Shown: positions 18,537 to 27,562, counted from the first letter of the stretch. The stretch is 64,000 bases of DNA from Phycisphaerales bacterium (GCA_028279375.1 JANQNW010000025.1:51536-115535); one strand, 5' to 3'. Made by a program: numbers and translations. Notes: generated by a model from the sequence alone, not told the origin.

Positions 18537-20501
18537 TTAGTGCCCAGGGCCGGCGAAACCCAGGGCATCGTCGAGCCAGTCGTCTCGCTTCAGCAAGGAG
18601 GCGCGCATCCGGGCGCCGTCCCGGCCGCTCCTCCATTGCGCCAGCCGACCCGCCAATCGAAGCGCTGGTGTCGCGAGTGGACCGCCGCGCCGTGCGAGCC
18701 AGGCGAGCGGCCGCGCATATCGCTCGATCAGCTCATCCTCGAGGCTCGAGAAAAGCACACTGCTCCCCGGGTCGCCCTGACGCCCGGCGCGACCCTCGAG
18801 CTGTCGGTCGATCCGGGCGGAGGCGTGGCGCTCGCCAGCGATCACGTGCAGGCCGCCGGCCTCCTTCGCGTCGTCGTCGAGCTTGATGTCCGTTCCACGT
18901 CCCGCCATGTTCGTCGCGACGGTCACCTGCTTGGCTCGCCCGGCCTCGGCGACGATCTCAGCCTCCTCGGCGTGACGGACGGCGTTGAGCACACGGTGCG
19001 CGATATCGCGCTCGCGCAGTCGCTCACTGATCAGCTCACTCGCCTGTACGGTGCGGGCGCCGATCAGGATCGGGCGTCCGCTTTCATGAACGCGCGCCGT
19101 CTCCGTGACGATTGCGTCGACTTTCTCGTCCTGACCCGTGAAGATGCGGTCTTCCTGGCGCACACGTGCGACAGGTTCATGCGTAGGGATTGAGACGACC
19201 CGCAAACCATAGATATTCCAGAGTTCCGCCTGGGCCTCGCGAGCCGTGCCCGTCATGCCCGAGAGACGCCGATAGAGCCGGAAGAAGCGCTGGAAGCTGA
19301 TGCGGGCGAGTGTCTCTTTCATGCCCGTGACTTCAAGCCCCTCGCGCGCTTCGATGGCCTGGTGGAGCCCGTCCCGCCAGCTCCGATCAGGCATGACGCG
19401 TCCCGTGGATTCGTCGACGATCGTCACGCGCCCATCCTGCACGACGTATTGACGGCCAGCTTCATAGAAGTGGGCGACTTCGAGCGCCTGCGTGACAAGC
19501 TCCTCTCGACGTTGTGCGCCCTGATGCGCAACGACGTCCTCGGTCTTGAGTGAGTTCATCGCTTCGAACCCCGCATGGGTAAGCAAGACCTCTCGGTGTC
19601 GGTGATCCACCAGATAGTGGACGCTCTCCTCGAGCGAATCCGCGGCGTGTTTCGCCGCTTCGAACAGAGCCCCAAGTTCCTCGTCGCCGCCACCGGAGAT
19701 GATCAGCGGCGTCACGGCCTCATCAATGAGCACCGAGTCCGCCTCGTCCACGATTGCCGTGTCGAGCCCGCGCTGCAGCAGTTGATCGGCGAGCCCCTGG
19801 ATGTCCATGCCGCTGAAGAGCGCGGCGTTCGGACTCCCAAGGCGCTGGAGGACGAGTCGATCCCTCAGGAAATCGGCGGCGATTTCCTTACTCGTCGAAT
19901 GCGTGATATCCGCGGCATATGCGCGCTTCCGATCAACGAAGCTCGTTTCGCCGATGATCGCCGCGCTCGAAAGGCCGCAGCGGGCGTACGCAGGTCGCAG
20001 CCACATTTCGTCTCGCGCGGCCAGATAGTCATTGGCTGTGATGACGTGGCATCCACGCGCGCCCCATGCGTTGAGCACGCCCGCGAGGCCGGCTGTCAGT
20101 GTCTTGCCCTCTCCGGTCGCCATCTCGGCGACGCGGCCGTCGAAGAGCGCCAGCGCTCCTGCGACCTGCTCGCGATGCGCGGCGAGCTCGAGTTCCCGTC
20201 GCGCGGCCTCGCGCACCAATGCGAATCCGCGAATCACATCCTCGCGATGGTCGCGTCCTCGCGCGAAGACCTCACGCAGCTGCATGAGGTGATCATCGAG
20301 CGTGCTGTCATCCAGATCTTCGAACGCCGGCGCCAGCGCGAGCGCGCGATCAGCCTCACTGAGAAGCTGAGAGCGCACCGAGCGAAGCCGGCCAACCCGG
20401 CCGGTCATGCGACGCCAAAGCGCGTCCAGTCCGGTTGGCATGGGATCTGTTCGCTGGCGACCACTGAGCATGCGCCAGGTGGCGCTGGGCGCCAGCGTCA
20501 T
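18537..20501 (-). CDS. Shortened SecA paralogue (SecA-like translocation ATPase)
   Basis: SecA-family ATPase of 654 residues, well short of the usual 850-950. Conserved SecA segments are in order: MATGEGKTLTAGL (Walker A, about 127), CHVITANDYLAARDEMW, IVDEADSVLIDEAVTPLIIS (DEAD region), YVVQDGRVTIVDESTGRVMP, RLSGMTGTA, TNMAGRGTDIKL, and the final motif QLEGRAGRQGDPGSS. The pre-protein cross-linking and second nucleotide-binding folds are therefore intact. After LEDELIERYA the protein stops within about 60 residues, so most of the helical scaffold/wing domain and the zinc-binding C-terminal tail that binds SecB and lipid are missing. Its ATG overlaps the stop of the M50-HlyD gene (ATGA), indicating coupled translation. 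A housekeeping SecA is expected elsewhere in the genome; this copy is probably a specialised export motor. Confidence 0.9.
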   Translation of the reverse strand: MTLAPSATWRMLSGRQRTDPMPTGLDALWRRMTGRVGRLRSVRSQLLSEADRALALAPAFEDLDDSTLDDHLMQLREVFARGRDHREDVIRGFALVREAARRELELAAHREQVAGALALFDGRVAEMATGEGKTLTAGLAGVLNAWGARGCHVITANDYLAARDEMWLRPAYARCGLSSAAIIGETSFVDRKRAYAADITHSTSKEIAADFLRDRLVLQRLGSPNAALFSGMDIQGLADQLLQRGLDTAIVDEADSVLIDEAVTPLIISGGGDEELGALFEAAKHAADSLEESVHYLVDHRHREVLLTHAGFEAMNSLKTEDVVAHQGAQRREELVTQALEVAHFYEAGRQYVVQDGRVTIVDESTGRVMPDRSWRDGLHQAIEAREGLEVTGMKETLARISFQRFFRLYRRLSGMTGTAREAQAELWNIYGLRVVSIPTHEPVARVRQEDRIFTGQDEKVDAIVTETARVHESGRPILIGARTVQASELISERLRERDIAHRVLNAVRHAEEAEIVAEAGRAKQVTVATNMAGRGTDIKLDDDAKEAGGLHVIAGERHASARIDRQLEGRAGRQGDPGSSVLFSSLEDELIERYARPLAWLARRGGPLATPALRLAGRLAQWRSGRDGARMRASLLKRDDWLDDALGFAGPGH

Positions 20502-22666
20502 AGCTGGAACCGCCGCTGGAAGAGTTGACGCAGCGCAAGGTGCGCTTGCGTGAGCAGAGGCTTCCTGCCCAGGTCGAATCGCACGATCACGCGCTGCCCC
20601 GGCAAAAGACCCTCCGTCGAGTCAGGAGCAATCCGCACCTCGAAGACGCGCTCCGCGGCGCGCCGCCCGCTGGGATCGCTGGCGTCGGTCGCAATGGCGC
20701 CGCCCACATTGAACCCCAGCGCCGCCGAAGGCAGGACCTCGAGCCCCGCTGGCTGAATCGCCGCGATCGAGCCACCGGACTCGGCGTCGGGCCGGCCTCG
20801 AACGCGAAATCGGACGGACGGCGTGGCTTCACGCGCCAGCATCGGCCCCACGCTCTGCGGCGCTGCGGCGCGAATCACGAGCTCGTCAAGCGACGCCACC
20901 ACGCCGATCTGCTCGCCGCGCCGGAGGAATGATCCTCGGGCGTGCTCGAGGTCCGGTGAAACCCAGACGCCGTCGATCGGGGAGATCACGTTCAGCGCTT
21001 CGATGTCCGTCTTGAGCCGCTGTATCTGTTCGTCCAGCGCATTGATCTGCGTGTCCGTAATCTGCGCGAGCGCAAGGTCTTCCTCTCGAGCCTGCCCACG
21101 CCTGGCGACGAGAGCCCTTCGGCGAGCCATGAGCGCATCGCGCTGCGAGAGCAGATCAGGATTCGCGGCTCGCATGATGGTCGTCGTGTCCGCGCTTGCC
21201 GCGGATCCGGAGGCAAGACTTTCATCGACGAAGCCGTCCACGCCCATGTGAATCACCGCGAGCGATGATGGTTCAACGACGCCTTCGGCGCGGACGTGAT
21301 CGGGCGCTGGAATCAACCCGAGCGCGCCGGTGACGAGCGTGATGAACCCGGCGGTCGTCAACACGGCGCGCGGTCGAGTTCTCGCGAGTTCAGGGCTCGT
21401 TCCCAGATATCGCAAGAACCGCCCGAGTGGAACGAAGACCCATCCGATGAGCGCGGAGAGAGCCAGCAAGACGCCTATGAAGAAGAGCTGGCCGGCGACG
21501 AAGAGAATGATCACTGCGGCGACGAAGATCCGGTACACGGCGCTCATGACGCCATACAGCGCGAGTGTGAGTCGCTCATCGGCGCTATGACTCGGATCGA
21601 CGGGGTTTCGCACACCCCAAAGACGCTTCTTCACGAGGAAGTTCAGATACTCGCGGCTGCGCATTTGCAGATTCGGAATCTCGAGAAGATCCGACAGAAT
21701 GTAGTAACCGTCATATCGAAGTAGGGGATTAGCGTTGAAGAGCAGCGTCGAAACACTCGCCGTGAAGACAGCGTTGTACGCGATCGCATGCAGCGCCGTG
21801 CCCTCGGCTGTATTGAGCCAGATGAAGAGGGCTACGACGGCGACCGCGAGCTCGACCATCATGCCGGCGGCGCCAACGAGCGCCCGGCGCCACTTGCTGC
21901 GAAAGGCCCATGAACTCGTCGCATCCACGAATGGCAGCGGAATGAAGACCATGAGCATGACGCCCATCTGGTGCACCTCGCCGCCGCCTTCATCCTGTCC
22001 GAGCCATCTGCAGGCGAAACCGTGTCCGAGCTCGTGCAGCAGCTTCAGGCCGGCGATCGAGAGATAGAGCAGGAAGAGATTGCCCGGAGCCAGAACCGAA
22101 CGGGCGCCGAGCGCGAGCTCCTCTGCGTGACTGGCCGCGGTGAACAGCCCGACGACCATCACGGCGCACCAGAGCGCCAGTCCCCAGCCGGTGAAGATCC
22201 AACCGACGAGCGGAGCCCATCGCTTGAGGAATCGATCAGGATCGACGAGAGGAATGCGCACGAAGAGGAGGCTCATGAGCTTGCTGCGCACCTCGCGTGC
22301 GATGCGCTTTCGCTTGCGACGCAGAATCGCCTCCACGTCGCCCTCGACCTCCGCGTGTAGCAGGTTCGAACTGTAGAGCTGGCCGAGGAGTTGCACGACC
22401 TCAACCTGCGTCGGCGCCTCGTCGCCATCGCGCTCGCAGCAGATCGACCACGCCTCATCGACGGTCCGACCTGATGTCAGGAGGAAGAGAAATCGATAAG
22501 CGGCGTCATTCAGGCGAAAGAAGCTGTTGTTCGACGGATCCTGGATGACATGCCAGAGTTCACCACGAAAGTGCTGTCTGTACGCGTGCAGGCCGGTGCG
22601 CAAACGCGGACGCAAGTCGGAGACTCGATGCCAGGACTCATGAAATGTGGGTCGTCTCGATCCCAT
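20498..22666 (-). CDS. Membrane protein: PqqD-like N-terminus, M50 (site-2 protease-like) domain and HlyD/biotinyl-lipoyl adaptor
   Basis: Polytopic membrane protein of 722 residues combining three modules. Residues of about 25-110 resemble PqqD (WHVIQDPSNNSFFRLNDAAYRFL, read in pieces), a peptide-chaperone fold. Residues of about 150-450 are an M50-type intramembrane metalloprotease domain: the zinc motif HELGH is at 211-215 and the second motif NPLLRYDGYY at about 313-322. The C-terminal part (about 460-715) has HlyD/RND-adaptor features: a beta-barrel/lipoyl half, a coiled-coil segment (DALMARRRALVARRGQAREE) and the other lipoyl half (VISPIDGVWVSPDLEHA). The start at 22666 has GGGAG ten bases upstream. 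It follows the GAF-HlyD gene by 27 bases and overlaps the SecA-like gene by four. Inference: an envelope channel or maturation component working with its neighbours. Confidence 0.85.
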   Translation of the reverse strand: MGSRRPTFHESWHRVSDLRPRLRTGLHAYRQHFRGELWHVIQDPSNNSFFRLNDAAYRFLFLLTSGRTVDEAWSICCERDGDEAPTQVEVVQLLGQLYSSNLLHAEVEGDVEAILRRKRKRIAREVRSKLMSLLFVRIPLVDPDRFLKRWAPLVGWIFTGWGLALWCAVMVVGLFTAASHAEELALGARSVLAPGNLFLLYLSIAGLKLLHELGHGFACRWLGQDEGGGEVHQMGVMLMVFIPLPFVDATSSWAFRSKWRRALVGAAGMMVELAVAVVALFIWLNTAEGTALHAIAYNAVFTASVSTLLFNANPLLRYDGYYILSDLLEIPNLQMRSREYLNFLVKKRLWGVRNPVDPSHSADERLTLALYGVMSAVYRIFVAAVIILFVAGQLFFIGVLLALSALIGWVFVPLGRFLRYLGTSPELARTRPRAVLTTAGFITLVTGALGLIPAPDHVRAEGVVEPSSLAVIHMGVDGFVDESLASGSAASADTTTIMRAANPDLLSQRDALMARRRALVARRGQAREEDLALAQITDTQINALDEQIQRLKTDIEALNVISPIDGVWVSPDLEHARGSFLRRGEQIGVVASLDELVIRAAAPQSVGPMLAREATPSVRFRVRGRPDAESGGSIAAIQPAGLEVLPSAALGFNVGGAIATDASDPSGRRAAERVFEVRIAPDSTEGLLPGQRVIVRFDLGRKPLLTQAHLALRQLFQRRFQL

Positions 22667-22693
22667 CTGTGCGTCGCTCCCGCGATGGCCAAC

Positions 22694-24562
22694 CTACAGC
22701 CACAGCTTCATGCGAAGCCAGTTGGTGAATCGGTGCGTCCAGATCCAACCGTAGGCGCGTCGGTCGATCTCAATCTTCGCCACGCCTTCCATGCCCGGTC
22801 GCATCCACGGCGCCGGTTCCTCAAGCTTGGCGCGCACCTCGAACACATTCCTGCCATCGATGACGCGCGCGATGGGGTTTACGCTCTCAACGATGAAAGG
22901 CAAGCGATCATCCGGATACGCCGCCGCCGCCAGCGACCCGCGCTGTCCGATCTCAACATCGACGACTTGATTCTCGGAGACCATCAGGTTCGCGCGCAAC
23001 GCGTCGACAGGCGCGACTTCGAAGAGGGGATCGCCCTTGGTAAGCGGAGCGCCGAGACGCTGCCGCATTTCACCCTGCACGACGACGCCGGAGATGGCGG
23101 CGCGGATCGTCGAGTGCTCGACACGCCTGCTCAGCATGTCAATCCGTGCGCTCGCCTCATCAGCCGCGGCCTCGGCGATCTGCATGCCTGCAATATCCCC
23201 ATCGCGCCGAGCGATCTGAGCCTCCTTCAGGAATCGAGCGCGTTCCGCCTCAGCGCCCGCGAGCTCGATACGGATTTCGGATGTGTGCAGCGTCGCCAGC
23301 ACGGTCTCACCGGCGATGACGCTGTCTCCGACATCGACTCCAACTGTCGCCAGAAATCCATCGAATGGCGCTGGTATCACTTGTTTCTCAACTACATCAA
23401 GCAGGAACGGGGCGCCGGCCCGATGGGGGCCCTTGACGAACGTCGCGAAGATCAGGAATGCCAGCGTCGCAATGGCCCCCAGCTTGAGCCATGCGCGCTC
23501 GGGCCCCACCAGGGCCCCGGCCCAGCGCCCGACCTCATCCGTCATGCGCGCTCCGAACCAGCGGCTGCGCCGCTCGAGTTCGACAAGCCTCGCTGCGACA
23601 AGATCGCCCGTCATGCGCAACGCCTCGACTTCCTCGCGTGCGAACGTCTTCTCTGCCGGGCGTTCGAGCACAATGACGCCGATCGGCTTGTCCACCATGC
23701 GCAATGGGATCGCGACTGATGACAGGGGGCCGAACTCCGTGCTGAATTCACTCATGACGCGCGTAATCGTCAGGCCCCGGTCCTTACAAGGCCAGGCGAT
23801 CTCAATGTCCTGGTCGAGGCACTCCTCCATCACAGACTCGAGTCGCTGCACGAGGCGCATCTTTCGATTGATCCGCTCGGTGTGACTCATGGCGCGGACT
23901 TCGACCACGCGATCTCGCAGGAGCCCGACGCTGACGCGATCACAGTCGAACTTCGCGGCCGCGCCGTCCACCAAGGCCTGCGCCGCTTCGCCGAATCGAA
24001 GATGCTGGTTCGTCAGCGCGAAGAGATGCGCTGCGGTCTGCAGCCGCCATGCGCCCGTCTGCGACGCTCGACCCGCCGATCGGATCTCGAACGCGCTCAG
24101 CATCGAACGCGTCAGCAGGAGCCGTCCGACCATGCGCTGAAGGTCAGATTCGTTATTCGGAGTGACGGCGAATGCGGCGACGCCTCTTGATTCCGCATCG
24201 CCTCCCAGATTGATCAGCACCAGGGTCCGATCCGGCTCGACGTCGTACATCTCTCCTTCTGGAGGAAGCGGATGTGTCGCGACGCTGGTGTTCGAAGTCA
24301 TCTCGCCGCCGTGGCGCGCTGCGACATGCAGCCACCGGGCTTCATCGCCATCGGGCGTCGCAGGACTCGTCGCCGCAATGACGATCGGATCGCGGCCCTT
24401 ATCGATTCGTAGGACGGCGCCGTCCTGCGCCGGCACGATCGCGCACTGGCAGGCGAGCAGTCGGGCGACGAAGGCGTCGGCCGTCCCCTCGAAGCGCGCA
24501 AGATCCTCGACCATCCGAAGAAGGTCCTGATCTCCAACGCGCTGGGCGGCCTCCTGACTCAT
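22694..24562 (-). CDS. GAF domain fused to a HlyD-type membrane fusion protein
   Basis: Membrane protein of 622 residues. The N-terminal half is cytoplasmic; about residues 166-326 look like a GAF domain (CDRVSVGLLRDRVVEVRAMS, SSVAIPLRMVDKPIGVIVLE), the small-molecule sensor fold. One membrane helix lies at about 359-376 (WLKLGAIATLAFLIFATFV). Beyond it is a HlyD-like periplasmic adaptor: KQVIPAPFDGFLATVGVDVG and its partner half RAAISGVVVQGEMRQRLG flank a short helical hairpin, followed by a beta-barrel (NLMVSENQVVDVEIG). The start at 24562 is seven bases after the stop of the DUF3467 gene; an upstream in-frame start would overlap that gene. A GAF sensor on an adaptor suggests export or pump assembly that responds to a cytoplasmic ligand; that is inference. 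Confidence 0.85.
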   Translation of the reverse strand: MSQEAAQRVGDQDLLRMVEDLARFEGTADAFVARLLACQCAIVPAQDGAVLRIDKGRDPIVIAATSPATPDGDEARWLHVAARHGGEMTSNTSVATHPLPPEGEMYDVEPDRTLVLINLGGDAESRGVAAFAVTPNNESDLQRMVGRLLLTRSMLSAFEIRSAGRASQTGAWRLQTAAHLFALTNQHLRFGEAAQALVDGAAAKFDCDRVSVGLLRDRVVEVRAMSHTERINRKMRLVQRLESVMEECLDQDIEIAWPCKDRGLTITRVMSEFSTEFGPLSSVAIPLRMVDKPIGVIVLERPAEKTFAREEVEALRMTGDLVAARLVELERRSRWFGARMTDEVGRWAGALVGPERAWLKLGAIATLAFLIFATFVKGPHRAGAPFLLDVVEKQVIPAPFDGFLATVGVDVGDSVIAGETVLATLHTSEIRIELAGAEAERARFLKEAQIARRDGDIAGMQIAEAAADEASARIDMLSRRVEHSTIRAAISGVVVQGEMRQRLGAPLTKGDPLFEVAPVDALRANLMVSENQVVDVEIGQRGSLAAAAYPDDRLPFIVESVNPIARVIDGRNVFEVRAKLEEPAPWMRPGMEGVAKIEIDRRAYGWIWTHRFTNWLRMKLWL

Positions 24563-24569
24563 CTTCTGT

Positions 24570-24947
24570 TCAGCCGAGCGCCTGTCCCGACGCGCCGTCG
24601 CGGCGCTTGCTCGAGTCAAGTTCGATCTCGCCGAAGCTCTCCTCGTACGATCGCACGATTCGCCCAAGACCCATCGCAAGGCGCTTCGCGGAGTAATACG
24701 AGAGCACCATGCGACATTCCGACCGGAACAGGATCTCGGCGCCGCCGGAGGCCGTCGCCTCGACGGAGTTCAGGCCGAGATCGACCGTGACTTCCTCGGC
24801 GGTCGTGGTGGTCCGGAAGGCATTCGAATAGAACACCTTCGAGTTGGAGTTGTCGAGGCGCATCGTGACCTCGCCCTGGGAGCGCGCATCGACACCAGCG
24901 CCCTCGATTGAACCCGCGCCGTCTTGCGGCGTGTTCGCGTCTGCCAT
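24570..24947 (-). CDS. DUF3467 domain protein
   Basis: Small cytoplasmic protein of 125 residues matching the DUF3467 pattern: VFYSNAFRTTTTAEEVTVDL, then CRMVLSYYSAKRLAMGLGR and a closing YEESFGEIEL. The function of this family is not established. The start at 24947 is set by AAGGAG six bases upstream; the frame is open to 25229 but that stretch covers the divergent promoter region. It is the first gene of the run DUF3467, GAF-HlyD, M50-HlyD and SecA-like, with only seven bases before the next gene, so it probably belongs to that system. Confidence 0.85.
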   Translation of the reverse strand: MADANTPQDGAGSIEGAGVDARSQGEVTMRLDNSNSKVFYSNAFRTTTTAEEVTVDLGLNSVEATASGGAEILFRSECRMVLSYYSAKRLAMGLGRIVRSYEESFGEIELDSSKRRDGASGQALG

Positions 24948-25166
24948 CTCCGACTCCTTATTGACGGGAACGCGGGGGCGCCCGGATTGGTCGCTCTCCC
25001 ACCCCGAATTCAGGGCTCTTCTGGTCCTCAAAACAGTATCGGCATCATTCTCGGGCGTCATGATCCGATACCAGAGACCAGCAGGCTGGAGCGATCCGTG
25101 CGTCCCTGCGTATTCTGTACGTGGCGGGCGCGTCAACGGATCGCGCCGATCCCAAGGAGGCATGTC

Positions 25167-26015
25167 TTGCTGTCCAGGCTCCCCCTCATCGGACTCAGCG
25201 CCGCCCTCATTTCGGCGCCCGTCTCGCACGCGTCAGGCATCGAAGCGATCGCCGTGGCGCATTTGGACGCGGAATTGAGCTTCACCATCCCGGGGAAGGT
25301 CGTCGCGGTCCTTGTCGAACCCGGCGATCTCGTCAAGGCCGGAGATCCGCTTGTGCGCCTTGACGATGAACAGGCCCTGATCCAACTCGAGATCCTCCGC
25401 ATTCGCGCGGAGAGCAGTCTGGAGATCCAGGCGGCCGAGGCCGAGTGGAAGATGTCGCAGACCGACGAGATCCGCGTCAAGCGCGCCCACGCCGGCGCCG
25501 CGGCCGCTGATTTCGAGGTCGAGCGCGCTGCGCTCGCGACACTCCGTGACAAGCTTGCGTACGAGCTGTCTCAGCAGAATCAGATTGAGGCCCATCAGCG
25601 TTATCAGCAGGCGCAGGTGCAGCATGCGCAGTACACCATTCGGGCGCCGGCGGACGGCGTCGTTGAGTCGATCGATCTCGAGGTCGGGGAATCCGTCGAT
25701 GCGCTCGCGCCTGTCGTGCGCGTCGTCGCGGCGAATCCTCTTGTTATCGATGTGCCGGCGCCCACCGCCGTGACGCTCTCTCTTGAGGACGGTAATGACG
25801 CATGGGTTACATTCACGCTCCCTGGCCTCGAATCGTCGCCCGTTCGAGGGAGAATCACACATGTGGCCGCCGTCGCCGATCCGGCCAGCGGTACGCGCAT
25901 CGTGCGCGTGGAGACTCCCAATCCTGAAGGACTCCCCGCGGGTGTTCCTGTGAGCGTCTCATTCCAGCCGAACGCGGGCGCGACAAGTCTCACATTCGAG
26001 CGCGATCACGAGTAA
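25167..26015 (+). CDS. HlyD/RND-type periplasmic adaptor protein, TTG start
   Basis: Periplasmic adaptor (membrane fusion protein) of 282 residues. It begins with a signal peptide (LSRLPLIGLSAALISAPVSHA). The two lipoyl halves are FTIPGKVVAVLVEPGDLVKAGD and YTIRAPADGVVESIDLEVGE (each read in part), separated by a coiled-coil hairpin rich in Glu, Ala and Gln, followed by a beta-barrel (LVIDVPAPTAVTL). The start is taken as TTG at 25167, six bases after a perfect AAGGAGG (25154-25160). An ATG at 25162 lies between them but is in another frame that ends at 25278. The gene diverges from the DUF3467 gene and is likely to share its regulatory region, making it a candidate partner of the export cluster. 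No inner-membrane RND pump gene is adjacent. Confidence 0.82.
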   Translation: MLSRLPLIGLSAALISAPVSHASGIEAIAVAHLDAELSFTIPGKVVAVLVEPGDLVKAGDPLVRLDDEQALIQLEILRIRAESSLEIQAAEAEWKMSQTDEIRVKRAHAGAAAADFEVERAALATLRDKLAYELSQQNQIEAHQRYQQAQVQHAQYTIRAPADGVVESIDLEVGESVDALAPVVRVVAANPLVIDVPAPTAVTLSLEDGNDAWVTFTLPGLESSPVRGRITHVAAVADPASGTRIVRVETPNPEGLPAGVPVSVSFQPNAGATSLTFERDHE

Positions 26016-26137
26016 TAGACGTCCACGCGCGTTCTCCGAGCGGGCGCCATTCTGCAATTGACTGATCTACGCGTCCGGAAACGTCGATACGACGCTCACG
26101 GCGTTCTCTGCGCCGCATTCCTGAGATGGAGATCGCC

Positions 26138-27562
26138 ATGGAGCACTACGACGTCGTCGTGATCGGAACCGGACCCGCGGGGCGTTACGGCGCCATCCAG
26201 GCCGCCAAGCTCGGGAAACGTGTCGTCGTGATCGAGAAGGACCTGCGCATGGGCGGCGCCGCCGCCGTCACGGGCACGATCCCCTCGAAGTCGCTCCGCG
26301 AAGCCACGCTGCATCTCACAGGCATGCGACAGCGCCGCTTCTATGGCATGAACTATCGCGTGAAGGACAACATCACGCTCGATGACCTGTCCATGACAAC
26401 AAGCCAGGTCGTCAGTCATGAGCTGCAGGTGCTCGAAGCGCAGTTCCGTCGGAACAACATCGAGGTTGAGCAGGGTCGAGCGCGATTCGTCGGCCCCAAT
26501 GAGGTCGAGATCCGAACCGAGCGCGAAGTCAAGCTCGTGAGAGGTGAGAAGATCCTCATCGCATGCGGCACAACTCCGGCGCGACCTCCCGGCGTCGACT
26601 TCGACGGTGAGCGCGTCATCGACTCCAACCAGATTCTCCAGCTCGAGGATCTCCCGGATCGACTGACTGTCGTCGGCGCCGGAGTCATCGGCGTGGAGTA
26701 TGCATGCATCTACGCCGCGCTCGGCGTCCGCGTCACGGTTGTCAATTACAGTGACAGCTTCCTTGAGTTTGTCGATCGGCAGATCATCGAGCGCCTCAAG
26801 ATGCACATGGAGGATCAGAACATCGAGTTCCGACTCGGTGAGAAAGTTGTTGATATCTGCCTGCGAAACGACACGGTCATCGCGAAGACCGAGAGCAACA
26901 AGGAGATCATCGGCGACTGTCTGCTATATAGCATCGGACGCCAGGGCGCGACCGCCGATCTCAGCCTCGATCTCGCAGGCCTCAGCGCGGATAAGCGTGG
27001 GCGCATCGCGGTGAATGAGCACATGCAAACCGAGATTGAGCACATTTACGCCGCTGGCGACGTCGTGGGATTCCCGGCGCTGGCGTCATCCTCGCGCGAG
27101 CAGGGGCGTCACGCGATGAGCCATGCCTTCGGAGCGCCGCAAGGCGCGGACATGAGCCGCCTTCCCTATGGCATTTACGCCATCCCCGAGATGTCAATGA
27201 TCGGTCCCACCGAGCAGCAGCTCACTGCCGACGGCGTGCCTTACGAAGTTGGCGTCGCCCGCTATCGCGAAATCTCCCGCGGCCAGATTCTCGGCGACAC
27301 GACGGGCATGCTTAAGCTGCTCTTTCATCGCGAGAGCCATGAGCTCATCGCCGTACATGTGATCGGCGAGGGCGCCACGGAGCTCGTGCACATCGGCCAA
27401 GCGGTCATCGACTTCGGCGGGACAATCGACTACTTCGTCCGCACCGTCTTCAACTACCCCACGCTCGCCGAGTGTTACAAGGTTGCGGCGCTTGACGGCC
27501 TGAATCGAATCCGCGGCGCGCAGCCCTCCACAGAGAGCGAGGAACTCAAGGTCGCGGCCTGA
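26138..27562 (+). CDS. sthA: Soluble (Si-specific) NAD(P)+ transhydrogenase
   Basis: Flavoprotein of 474 residues related to dihydrolipoamide dehydrogenase that interconverts NADPH/NAD+ and NADP+/NADH in the cytoplasm. The FAD motif is GTGPAGRYGA near the start. The redox disulfide of the lipoamide and glutathione reductases is absent: the segment reads MGGAAAVTGTIPSKSLRE, keeping GTIPSK but lacking both cysteines, which is the hallmark of the soluble transhydrogenase. The NAD(P) motif is GAGVIGVEYA, and AAGDVVGFPALA and the C-terminal dimer interface (NYPTLAECYKVAALDG) are present. The start at 26138 is preferred to 26126 because GGAG lies eight bases upstream. It appears monocistronic. Confidence 0.93.
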   Translation: MEHYDVVVIGTGPAGRYGAIQAAKLGKRVVVIEKDLRMGGAAAVTGTIPSKSLREATLHLTGMRQRRFYGMNYRVKDNITLDDLSMTTSQVVSHELQVLEAQFRRNNIEVEQGRARFVGPNEVEIRTEREVKLVRGEKILIACGTTPARPPGVDFDGERVIDSNQILQLEDLPDRLTVVGAGVIGVEYACIYAALGVRVTVVNYSDSFLEFVDRQIIERLKMHMEDQNIEFRLGEKVVDICLRNDTVIAKTESNKEIIGDCLLYSIGRQGATADLSLDLAGLSADKRGRIAVNEHMQTEIEHIYAAGDVVGFPALASSSREQGRHAMSHAFGAPQGADMSRLPYGIYAIPEMSMIGPTEQQLTADGVPYEVGVARYREISRGQILGDTTGMLKLLFHRESHELIAVHVIGEGATELVHIGQAVIDFGGTIDYFVRTVFNYPTLAECYKVAALDGLNRIRGAQPSTESEELKVAA

